Under the pieces are notes generated by a model. The model saw nothing but the letters and a program-made list of their open reading frames with translations. It was not told the origin of the DNA and ran no database searches. A program made the position numbers and the translations under genes. This document shows positions 44,019 to 51,384 of a DNA stretch of 53,804 bases, piece after piece. The stretch is taken from NCBI GenBank assembly GCA_944322025.1, contig CALUOH010000045.1:1-53804 (forward strand), given 5' to 3'. Positions within the stretch are counted from its first letter, which is position 1. Each line of letters begins with the position of its first letter. This DNA is from an uncultured Bacteroidales bacterium. GTDB taxonomy: Bacteria > Bacteroidota > Bacteroidia > Bacteroidales > Paludibacteraceae.

Positions 44019-44876
44019 ATGTACAGAATACTGACCGCAATAATATTGACCATGACAGTATCACTCTCATTCGCCCGCCAGCCACGTGTCGGCATAGCAC
44101 TCAGCGGAGGAGGCGCGCTCGGCTACGCCCACATCGGAGCTCTTCAGGCACTCGAAGAACACGGCATACACCCCGACTGCATCGCAGGCAGCAGCATGGG
44201 TGCCATCATCGGCACCCTCTACGCCGCAGGCTACACCCCAAAAGAGATGCTCGCCATAGTCCAGAAAGACAAGCTATACCGCATAAACAAGCTGCTCACG
44301 CTCCAGTCCGCATTCACCACCACCGGCATGTCGAGCCACAAGTCTCTGCACAAGATACTCCTCGAACTAATCCCGCACAACTCCTTCGACAGCCTCCCGC
44401 ACAGCTTAACCGTCTGCGTCACAAACCTCGACTCCGGTGAAATCGAGTACATCAGCAGCGGGGACAGCCTCGCCGAATACGTCGTCGCCTCCGCATCCAT
44501 TCCGGGAATCTTCGAAACCCGCACCATCGGCGGCCGCACATACGTCGACGGCGGAGTACTTGACAACCTCCCCGTCCGCGCAATAAAAGACAAGTGCGAC
44601 CACACCATAGCCGTCGACGTCCTCCCCTTCGTCCGGAACAGCCGCAAATCCACCTCTCTGGACGTTATGCTCTGGTCAATCCGGCTCATGCAGCACAGTA
44701 ACTCCATACCCGGCCGCGAAGCCGCCGACTGGCTCATCGACAGCTACGCACTCGTTGAGTTCCACGAATTCAGCTTCGACAAATACCGCGAAATATACCA
44801 GTACGGCTACAAGGCCGCGATAGAATACATCGCCGCCCACCCGGAGCTCCTCCGCCGCTGCGCAAAAAAACAGTGA
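44019..44876 (+). CDS. Patatin-like phospholipase, exported
   Basis: A 285-residue protein. The start at ATG 44019 (MYRILTAIILTMTVSLSFARQ, a signal peptide) follows a full promoter by 24 bases; the longer frame from 43833 merely translates repeat copy D. The patatin domain is complete: oxyanion-hole glycines in ALSGGGALGYAHIG (~29-42), the nucleophile elbow GSSMGAIIG (~60-68), and the Asp of the dyad in YVDGGVLDNLPV (~170-181). It should hydrolyse acyl esters of phospholipids in the periplasm or outer membrane. It lacks the POTRA and barrel of the longer Bacteroidota patatins (RssA/PlpD type). It is followed by convergent hairpins and the oppositely oriented EF-G2 gene. Confidence 0.9.
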   Translation: MYRILTAIILTMTVSLSFARQPRVGIALSGGGALGYAHIGALQALEEHGIHPDCIAGSSMGAIIGTLYAAGYTPKEMLAIVQKDKLYRINKLLTLQSAFTTTGMSSHKSLHKILLELIPHNSFDSLPHSLTVCVTNLDSGEIEYISSGDSLAEYVVASASIPGIFETRTIGGRTYVDGGVLDNLPVRAIKDKCDHTIAVDVLPFVRNSRKSTSLDVMLWSIRLMQHSNSIPGREAADWLIDSYALVEFHEFSFDKYREIYQYGYKAAIEYIAAHPELLRRCAKKQ

Positions 44877-44900
44877 CCCGAGGCTCTACCGCCGGGTCAC
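44873..44900 (+). terminator. Hairpin at the patatin stop codon
   Basis: GTGACCCG (44873-44880, containing the TGA stop) pairs with CGGGTCAC (44893-44900). The downstream tract is C/T-rich rather than pure T, so termination strength is uncertain. Confidence 0.45.
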
Positions 44901-44914
44901 CCCCTCCCCCTCTT

Positions 44915-44950
44915 AAACAAAACTGCCGGGACTTCACAGCCCCGGCAGCC
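44915..44950 (-). terminator. Terminator of the EF-G2 gene
   Basis: CTGCCGGG (44923-44930) pairs with CCCGGCAG (44941-44948). On the minus strand it is followed by TTTTGTTTAAG. It lies 32 bases past the EF-G2 stop. Confidence 0.8.
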
Positions 44951-44981
44951 AAACCTAAACAACCATGATGAAACACTTCGT

Positions 44982-47150
44982 CTATTCATTATCATCCTTC
45001 GTAGCCTCATACTCCTTGAGCAGCTTCTCCTGAACATCCGCCGGGCATAGCTCATACGACGCGAACCGCATCGTGAACGAAGCCCGCCCGCCCGACAGCG
45101 AACTCAGCGCGGTCGAATAGTTCGACAGCTCCTTCAGAGGCACTCTGGCCATTATCTTCTCGAAACCCTTCTCGCTCTCCATACCCATGATGAGCGCGCG
45201 CCGCGTCTGCAAATCCCCCATCACATCGCCCATCCTGTCCGACGGCACCAGCACAGTCACGTCATACACCGGCTCAAGCACCTTCGGCCCGGCCTCCTTA
45301 AACGCCTGTGCAAAGGCATTCCTGCCCGCCAGACGGAACGATATCTCGTTCGAGTCCACAGGGTGCATCTTCCCGTCATACACCACCACGCGAACATCAC
45401 GCGCATACGACCCCGTCAGAGGCCCCTGCTCCATCCTGTCCATCACACCCTTCAATATCGCAGGCAGGAAACGCGCATCTATCGCTCCCCCCACTATCGA
45501 GTTGACAAACACCAGCTTGCCGCCCCAGTCGAGGTCTATCTCCTGCGTATCGCGCACCGAGACCTTAAACTCCTGATTGCCGAACTTATACGTCTCCGGC
45601 ATCGGCATCCCCTCCGTATACGGCTCTATGATAAGGTGCACCTCGCCGAACTGACCCGCGCCGCCCGACTGCTTCTTGTGACGGTAGTCCGCCCTCGCCG
45701 CACGCGTGATAGTCTCCCTGTACGGTATCTTCGGCTCGCTGTACTCTATCGGCATCTTGTCGTTGTTCTCTATCCTCCACTTCAGCGTCCGCAGGTGAAA
45801 CTCCCCCTGCCCGTGCACTATCGTCTGCCTCAGCTCCTTCGACTGCTCCACCACCCACGTCGGGTCCTCCTCGTGCATCCGCGTAAGTATCTCGCCCAGC
45901 TTCTCGTCCTCACCCTTGTTCGCTGCCCTTATCGCCCTGCGGTACTTCGGGTCAGGATACTTTATCGCAGGGAACACATAGTCGCACCCCTTGCTGTCCA
46001 GCGTATTCCCAGTCCGCGTATCCTTCAGCTTCACCGTCGCCCCTATGTCTCCCGCCACGAGGGCATCCACCTTCGTCCTGTTAGCCCCCGCCACGCAGAA
46101 CAGCTGCGACATCCTCTCCTTACCCTCATTGCGCGACATGTTCACCAGGTCATCCCCCTCACGCACCGTGCCGGACATCACCTTGAAATACACCACCTCG
46201 CCTATATGCGGCTCCACACTCGTCTTGAACACGAACAGCGACGTCGGCCCGCCCGCGTCCGGCCTCACCTCCTCGCCCTTCTCAGTCACAGGGTTAGGCA
46301 TATCGTCCACAAACGGCACCACATTCCCGAGGAACTCCATCAGACGCCTCACGCCCATCGACCTCCCCGCGCACACGCAGAACACAGGATAAATATCCCT
46401 CCCCACGAGACCCTTCCTTATCCCCGTCCTCATCTCGTCCTCCGTCAGCGACCCCTGCTCGAAATACTTGTCCATCAGCGTCTCGTCATTCTCCGCCGCA
46501 GCCTCCACCAGCGCATTGTGCAGCTCCTTCGCCTTCTCCATGTGCTCCGCCGGTATCTCGCTAATCTCCGGCGCGCCGCCCTCAGGCTTCCACCTGTACT
46601 GCTTCATCAGAAGCACATCTATCACCGCGTTAAACTCCGGCCCGCAGTTCACAGGATACTGCACCAGCGTCACCTTCGGCCCGAAACTCTCCCTCAGCTG
46701 CTCCACCGCCTTATCGAAATCCGACTTCTCCGTATCCAACTGATTCATCAGGAAAATCACCGGCTTCCTCATCTGCTCCGTATAGCGGAAATGGTTCTGC
46801 GTACCCACCTCCACACCATATTGCGTATTCACCAATATCAACGCTTGGTCTGTCACAGACAACGAAGTTATCGTACCGCCTATAAAGTCGTCCGCGCCCG
46901 GACAGTCAATGATATTCAGCTTCTTCCCCAGCCACTCCACATTAACCACAGTCGGGAAAACCGAATAGCCGTACTCCATCTCCACAGGGAAATAGTCCGA
47001 CACCGTATTCTTCTGCTCCACACTCCCTCTACGTTTTAAGCATCCACTCTCGTAGAGCATGACCTCTATGAGAGTGGTCTTCCCTGAGCCCGAACTTCCC
47101 ATCAGCGAGATGTTCTTGATTTCGTTAGTCTGATAAATTTTCATAGTCAT
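44982..47150 (-). CDS. fusA2: Elongation factor G paralogue EF-G2 with degenerate G domain
   Basis: A 722-residue translation factor; Met3 (47144, MKIYQTNEIKNISL) is an equally good start. The domains follow EF-G: G domain (~10-280), domain II (~300-390), and domains III-V with YRETITRAARADYRHKKQSGGAGQF and a C-terminal AMDS-like region. The G domain is unusual. The P-loop is GSSGSGKT (18-25), the switch I RGIT motif is missing (YGYSVFP instead), switch II reads DCPGADDF (82-89) with Ala86 where the catalytic His sits, and G4 is NQLD (136-139). This matches the Bacteroides EF-G2 described as lacking GTPase activity and needed under carbon limitation in the gut. That link is from family knowledge. 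It stands alone with its own terminator and a long upstream region. Confidence 0.9.
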   Translation of the reverse strand: MTMKIYQTNEIKNISLMGSSGSGKTTLIEVMLYESGCLKRRGSVEQKNTVSDYFPVEMEYGYSVFPTVVNVEWLGKKLNIIDCPGADDFIGGTITSLSVTDQALILVNTQYGVEVGTQNHFRYTEQMRKPVIFLMNQLDTEKSDFDKAVEQLRESFGPKVTLVQYPVNCGPEFNAVIDVLLMKQYRWKPEGGAPEISEIPAEHMEKAKELHNALVEAAAENDETLMDKYFEQGSLTEDEMRTGIRKGLVGRDIYPVFCVCAGRSMGVRRLMEFLGNVVPFVDDMPNPVTEKGEEVRPDAGGPTSLFVFKTSVEPHIGEVVYFKVMSGTVREGDDLVNMSRNEGKERMSQLFCVAGANRTKVDALVAGDIGATVKLKDTRTGNTLDSKGCDYVFPAIKYPDPKYRRAIRAANKGEDEKLGEILTRMHEEDPTWVVEQSKELRQTIVHGQGEFHLRTLKWRIENNDKMPIEYSEPKIPYRETITRAARADYRHKKQSGGAGQFGEVHLIIEPYTEGMPMPETYKFGNQEFKVSVRDTQEIDLDWGGKLVFVNSIVGGAIDARFLPAILKGVMDRMEQGPLTGSYARDVRVVVYDGKMHPVDSNEISFRLAGRNAFAQAFKEAGPKVLEPVYDVTVLVPSDRMGDVMGDLQTRRALIMGMESEKGFEKIMARVPLKELSNYSTALSSLSGGRASFTMRFASYELCPADVQEKLLKEYEATKDDNE

Positions 47151-47768
47151 CTTATTTTAAAGGTTAATAAACTTCCGTCCTTCTCGTCCGCCATCCCTCC
47201 GGCGCATCCCCTCACCCTCCTCGCGCCTCACCGTCAACCTTCATCCTCACACCTCCCCTGCTCCACCCTTCTCCCCACTCTCCATTGCCCCGGCAATATA
47301 ATAATATAAAACTGAAAAACAAAAAAAACATCCATGTTTTACAGCCATGTTACACAACACACCCAGCACCCCTCCCCAATCCCTCCCAACCGTATACACC
47401 ACTGACACTCATCCATATACGCCTCCTTCACACACCCAGCATCCAAAACCGTTAAAACCCCTTTTCTCCCTCCCCGTCCACTTTCCCCCTCCACCTCGCC
47501 ACAGCCACACACTCCACTTCCCGCCTCCCAGCCCGCATTTCGCGTCCTCCGCACCGCCGCCCCACACCCCCCTTCCGCCACTCCGCCACCCCTCATCCGT
47601 CACGCACCTGCCCCCATCCATTCCTCCTCCGTCTCCCGCTCTCCCCGCCTCCGACACACCACTGCCCCTCCCATGTCCCGCCTCCGCTCGTCCCGCGCCC
47701 CTCATCCTTACCTTTCCAGCTCAGCATCCATTCCACCTCCTTTCCACCCTCTCTCCCAAAATGCAAAT

Positions 47769-47832
47769 TAGAGTTAAAAACACCTACTCTCGCGCCAGCG
47801 CACAGGGAGCCCATACGGACTCTCTCCACAGC
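47769..47832 (+). repeat. Dispersed intergenic repeat, copy E
   Basis: AGAGTTAAAAACACCTACTC, TCGCGCCAGCGCACAGG, then CATACGGACTCTCTCC. It shares the TCGCGCCAGC block with copy D and the 5' block with copies A and C. Confidence 0.75.
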
Positions 47833-47973
47833 CCCGCAGCATACCCGCCGCCCCCTATCCCTGCATTCTCCTCCTCCTTCACCCCTCCTCTCCCTCCGCC
47901 GCCCGAATCCCGCCCGCACCCACTCCATCACAATCTTTTTCCCCTAACTGTATGACCCTATACATATTTTATG

Positions 47974-47981
47974 TACCTTTG
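47974..47981 (+). promoter_or_regulatory. Likely -7 box of the decarboxylase-mtnN operon
   Basis: TACCTTTG matches the consensus. No clear TTG lies at the right distance. The leader to ATG 48084 is about 95 bases. Confidence 0.5.
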
Positions 47982-48083
47982 CAGCCCGATAAAACCAAAC
48001 GGGCAACAGGCATTGCAATCCGGATTAATTACATTGCCGAAAAACAGACAAAACAACGCACTCGGATTAAAACAAAAAGGACA

Positions 48084-49475
48084 ATGAAAAACAAGTACAC
48101 CGACCTCATCCAGCAGTCATTCGAGTTCCCCAACGAGGAATTCACCATAAACGAGGGAAATCTCGAATGGTACGGCATACCGCTCATGGACATCATCAAG
48201 CAGTACGGCACGCCGCTCCGCATAAGCTACCTGCCCAAAATCAGCGCGAACATCCAGAAAGCGCGGCGCATGTTCAACGTCGCAATGGCGAAAGTGGACT
48301 ACAACGCAGACTACAACTACTGCTACTGCACGAAAAGCTCCCATTTCTCGTTCGTCATGGAAGAGGTACTGAAGAACAACGTCAACATAGAGACCTCCTC
48401 CGCGTTCGATATAAACATACTCGAGTCGCTCTACGAAAGCGGAAACCTCAAACCTGAGACATACATACTCTGCAACGGCTTCAAACGCCCGCAGTATGTA
48501 GAGAACATACAGAACCTCATCAAGCGCGGGTTCACCAACGTTATACCCATACTCGACAACAAGTTTGAGCTCGACTTGTTCGACCTCAGCGCAGACACTA
48601 AACTGAACATCGGAATCCGGATAGCGGCTGAAGAAGAACCTAAATTCGACTTCTACACCTCTCGTCTCGGCATCCGGTACAACGACATATTGCCGTACTA
48701 CCACCACCGCATACAGAACGACCCGAACGTAAACCTGAAAATGCTCCACTTCTTCATCAACACAGGCATACGCGACACATCATACTATTGGAACGAACTC
48801 ACTAAGGCCGTCAACCTCTACTGCGAACTCAAGAAAGTATGTCCGGAACTCGACTCTCTCAACATCGGAGGCGGATTCCCCATACAGGCGCACCTCGATT
48901 TCGAATACGATTATGAGTACATGGCCGAGGAAATAGTCGCGCAGATTAAAAACATCTGCCACACAAACGGTGTTCCCGAACCCGACATATTCACCGAGTT
49001 TGGCTCATACACTGTCGGCGAAAGCGGAGCGATGCTCTACTCCATCGTCAACCAGAAACAGCAGAACGACCGAGAAAAATGGAACATGATTGACTCCTCT
49101 TTCATGACCACACTACCCGACACATGGGGCATCAACCAGCGTTACGTCTTCCTCGCCATAAACAACTGGGACTCCGAATATGAGCGTGTGAACCTCGGCG
49201 GCCTCACATGCGACTCCGAAGACTTCTACAACGCGGAAGCACACTCCAACGCCATCTTCATGCCTAAGATACAGGACGGCGAGGAGCAGTTCATAGGCTT
49301 CTTCCACATGGGCGCATATCAGGAGTCCCTCGGTGGATACGGCGGCATACAGCACTGCCTCATCCCCGGACCTAAACTCGTGGTCATCGACCTCGACGAG
49401 AACGGCGAATACTACACCAAGCTCTTCTCCAAAGAGCAGTCCTACAAATCCATGCTTAAAATACTAGGCTACTAA
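48084..49475 (+). CDS. Arginine-decarboxylase-like PLP enzyme (fold type III)
   Basis: A 463-residue cytoplasmic decarboxylase; the start is ATG 48084 (MKNKYTDLIQQSFEFP). The alanine-racemase-type barrel is visible: YCYCTKSSHF with the putative PLP lysine Lys84, ETSSAFDINILESLY, LNIGGGFPI (the Gly-rich phosphate-binding loop), FTEFGSYTVGESG, and the GLTCDSEDFY motif with Cys376 shared by ornithine/arginine decarboxylases. Annotated relatives in Bacteroidota are usually called arginine decarboxylase, giving agmatine for polyamine synthesis. It is shorter than the E. coli SpeA type (~660 residues), so diaminopimelate or carboxynorspermidine decarboxylase activity cannot be excluded. mtnN follows after three bases, which fits polyamine metabolism because spermidine synthesis releases MTA. 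Confidence 0.85.
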   Translation: MKNKYTDLIQQSFEFPNEEFTINEGNLEWYGIPLMDIIKQYGTPLRISYLPKISANIQKARRMFNVAMAKVDYNADYNYCYCTKSSHFSFVMEEVLKNNVNIETSSAFDINILESLYESGNLKPETYILCNGFKRPQYVENIQNLIKRGFTNVIPILDNKFELDLFDLSADTKLNIGIRIAAEEEPKFDFYTSRLGIRYNDILPYYHHRIQNDPNVNLKMLHFFINTGIRDTSYYWNELTKAVNLYCELKKVCPELDSLNIGGGFPIQAHLDFEYDYEYMAEEIVAQIKNICHTNGVPEPDIFTEFGSYTVGESGAMLYSIVNQKQQNDREKWNMIDSSFMTTLPDTWGINQRYVFLAINNWDSEYERVNLGGLTCDSEDFYNAEAHSNAIFMPKIQDGEEQFIGFFHMGAYQESLGGYGGIQHCLIPGPKLVVIDLDENGEYYTKLFSKEQSYKSMLKILGY

Positions 49476-49478
49476 CCT

Positions 49479-50162
49479 ATGGAAAAGATAGCGGTAATCG
49501 TGGCAATGCAGAAGGAGTTTGACCTCGTAAGCCACATAATAACGGACGGCAAAAGTCAGGCGACTGACGGTGCGTCTTATATAAAAGGTGAGACTGAAGG
49601 CAAGTCCATACTCCTAATGAAGTGCGGCATAGGCAAGGTAAATGCCGCTGTACAGGCCGCCTCGCTCATCGCGGCGGAGCACCCGGACTGCATCATCAAC
49701 AGCGGCGTAGCCGGAGGCATTGGCCGCGGCATACGTCAGGGCGACATCGTCGCCGGTGCCGAATGCGTCTACCACGACGTATGGTGCGGCGAAGGCCAGT
49801 GGGGACAGATACAGGGCATACCTCTCAAATTCTCCGCCGACCCGCATCTGCTCGCCACGCTCCGTTCGCTCGATGTAGACCGCCTGCACACCGGGCTAAT
49901 CTGTACCGGCGACCAGTTCATATCCGACCTCGCTCGGCTCAACGCCATAAAGGAGATGTTCCCTGACGGCCTCGCCGTTGACATGGAAAGCTGCGCCATC
50001 GCTCAGGTATGCCACATGCGCCGCACCCCATTCCTCAGCCTACGCGTCATTAGCGACACCCCCGGCATGGAGCAGGACAACACGGCGCAGTACTTCGACT
50101 TCTTCAAGGACGCGCCGATGAAAACATTTGCCGTACTCAAAAATATGATTGGACGTTTGTGA
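49479..50162 (+). CDS. mtnN: 5'-methylthioadenosine/S-adenosylhomocysteine nucleosidase
   Basis: A 227-residue enzyme that cleaves adenine from MTA and SAH. Motifs: IAVIVAMQKEF at the N-terminus, KCGIGKVNAAVQAASLI (~46-62), NSGVAGGIG (~72-80), ICTGDQFISD (~140), and the substrate-binding AVDMESCAIAQVC (~165-178) followed by LRVISDTPG with the catalytic Asp. The fold and length are standard for MtnN. It is translated three bases after the decarboxylase stop, so the pair is one operon that recycles the MTA by-product of polyamine synthesis. The last codons contain the -33 box of the next promoter. Confidence 0.94.
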   Translation: MEKIAVIVAMQKEFDLVSHIITDGKSQATDGASYIKGETEGKSILLMKCGIGKVNAAVQAASLIAAEHPDCIINSGVAGGIGRGIRQGDIVAGAECVYHDVWCGEGQWGQIQGIPLKFSADPHLLATLRSLDVDRLHTGLICTGDQFISDLARLNAIKEMFPDGLAVDMESCAIAQVCHMRRTPFLSLRVISDTPGMEQDNTAQYFDFFKDAPMKTFAVLKNMIGRL

Positions 50163-50187
50163 TTAAGAATTTTATGTGCTACATTTG
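50156..50187 (+). promoter_or_regulatory. Promoter of the PNGase F-like gene, overlapping the mtnN 3' end
   Basis: TTTG (50156-50159, in the last mtnN codons), a 20-base spacer and TACATTTG (50180-50187) give a full consensus match, 29 bases before ATG 50217. Confidence 0.75.
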
Positions 50188-50216
50188 CAATATGTTCACA
50201 CATTAATTCTATAATC

Positions 50217-51338
50217 ATGACAAGAAAAACCTTTTTAAGGCCGCTGGTGCCCGCTCTTTTGGCTGCCCTCTGCCTCCTGCCCGCATGTCAGGAGAACACA
50301 ACCAAAGTACAGGAGTTTGAAACCGCAATGTCGAGAGACTACGCGGCATGGTACGACTCCATTCCCGAAAGCGGCACGCCCGCATTCTCTGTAAAGACCG
50401 ATGCCGTGCGGCTTCACTTCTACGGATGGAGCGAAGCCGAAGACTCCCTCATAAGGGTCACATTCCCCGCATCCACCGACAGCTACCGCCGCGCCATCCT
50501 CACATACCGCATGGGCGGTTGGAACGAAGGACCGGCCGAGTGGGACATGACCACCATGATTTTCGTGAAAAACAAGCTCGACGGCGAATGGTACGAACTT
50601 ACCCGCGCCATAACCCCATACGGCGGCAGCTTCGGCCCGGACTGGGAAAAGAAATACTACATGGACATCACCCCCTACCTCCCGATGCTGACTGGCGACA
50701 CCGAGTTCCGCATCTACTACGGCGGCTGGGATGCCACCGACAAGCGCGCCCACACCGTCACCCTGACATTCGACTTTTACGAAGGAGAGATTGCTAAGAC
50801 CAACGTCTTCCACACCAAAATCTATGACTCAAGCCGCAACTCTAACACCGGATACCGCTCTTGGTCATACGGCATAGACTCCGCCTCGATAGAAGCCCCC
50901 GAACGCCTCGGACAGCGCACTGTCACCATCCCCGACAACGTTAAGTCTCTCATGATGAAGGTAAGCATCAGCGGCCACGGCCACGATCAGGGCACTTTCA
51001 CCGAACGCGGAGGATACCGCACCCGCAACGCCGCCGAGTTCGACGAGAACTGGTACGACATCATTATCAACGGAGAAAAACGCGCCGAGGGACATATATT
51101 CTACTCCAATGCAGACACCTACCCTCAGGCCGGAACGTACTGGTACGACCGCGCCAACTGGGGCCCCGGACTGCCGTTGCTCGTGCAATACTGGGACATC
51201 AAAAACATCCCCGCCGACAACAGGACTATGACCATCGACTTCGACCTCGAGGAATTCAAGTCTGCCATGGGATCTCCGAGAGACGAAGGCGTAGCGCAAT
51301 ACATCGTCGAAGTCGACCTCTTCGGATTCAGCGAATAA
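50217..51338 (+). CDS. PNGase F-like peptide-N-glycosidase lipoprotein
   Basis: A 373-residue lipoprotein (MTRKTFLRPLVPALLAALCL, then LPAC with Cys24). The two jelly-roll domains of peptide-N4-(N-acetyl-beta-glucosaminyl)asparagine amidase F are recognisable. The N-terminal domain (~50-190) has YRMGGWNEGPAEWDMTTM and FRIYYGGWDATDKRAHTVTL. The C-terminal domain (~195-370) has MKVSISGHGHDQGTF and RNAAEFDENWYDIIING, the most characteristic part of the family, then GTYWYDRANWGPGLP. The enzyme would release intact N-glycans from glycoproteins at the outer-membrane surface or in the periplasm, feeding glycan use. It is followed after 46 bases by a prolyl oligopeptidase lipoprotein, which suits combined glycopeptide breakdown. 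The catalytic acidic residues were not individually verified. Confidence 0.85.
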   Translation: MTRKTFLRPLVPALLAALCLLPACQENTTKVQEFETAMSRDYAAWYDSIPESGTPAFSVKTDAVRLHFYGWSEAEDSLIRVTFPASTDSYRRAILTYRMGGWNEGPAEWDMTTMIFVKNKLDGEWYELTRAITPYGGSFGPDWEKKYYMDITPYLPMLTGDTEFRIYYGGWDATDKRAHTVTLTFDFYEGEIAKTNVFHTKIYDSSRNSNTGYRSWSYGIDSASIEAPERLGQRTVTIPDNVKSLMMKVSISGHGHDQGTFTERGGYRTRNAAEFDENWYDIIINGEKRAEGHIFYSNADTYPQAGTYWYDRANWGPGLPLLVQYWDIKNIPADNRTMTIDFDLEEFKSAMGSPRDEGVAQYIVEVDLFGFSE

Positions 51339-51384
51339 ACCACACAATAACTGATACACGGAAAACAACAACATAAATAAAACC

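Larger units (their letters stand above)
47151..48083. other. Long C-rich low-complexity intergenic region between fusA2 and the decarboxylase
   Basis: This 933-base divergent region contains an AT-rich patch (~47294-47345) probably holding fusA2 regulatory DNA, although no full TAnnTTTG box is seen. It continues with ~400 bases of extremely C-rich, G-poor sequence (~47345-47760), repeat copy E (47769-47832), more C-rich DNA, and a -7 box (47974-47981) for the decarboxylase. Long open frames here on both strands are low-complexity artefacts (Pro/Ser-rich or Gly/Arg-rich translations). Confidence 0.65.

Noticed and set aside
45363..47039. 558-residue plus-strand open frame opposite fusA2
   Set aside because: An antisense shadow caused by the strong base skew. 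Its translation is rich in Arg, His and Leu, with no domain.
47347..47955. 202-residue Pro/Ser-rich plus-strand open frame between fusA2 and the decarboxylase
   Set aside because: It translates C-rich low-complexity DNA and repeat copy E. No signal peptide or family resemblance, and equally long minus-strand frames overlap it.
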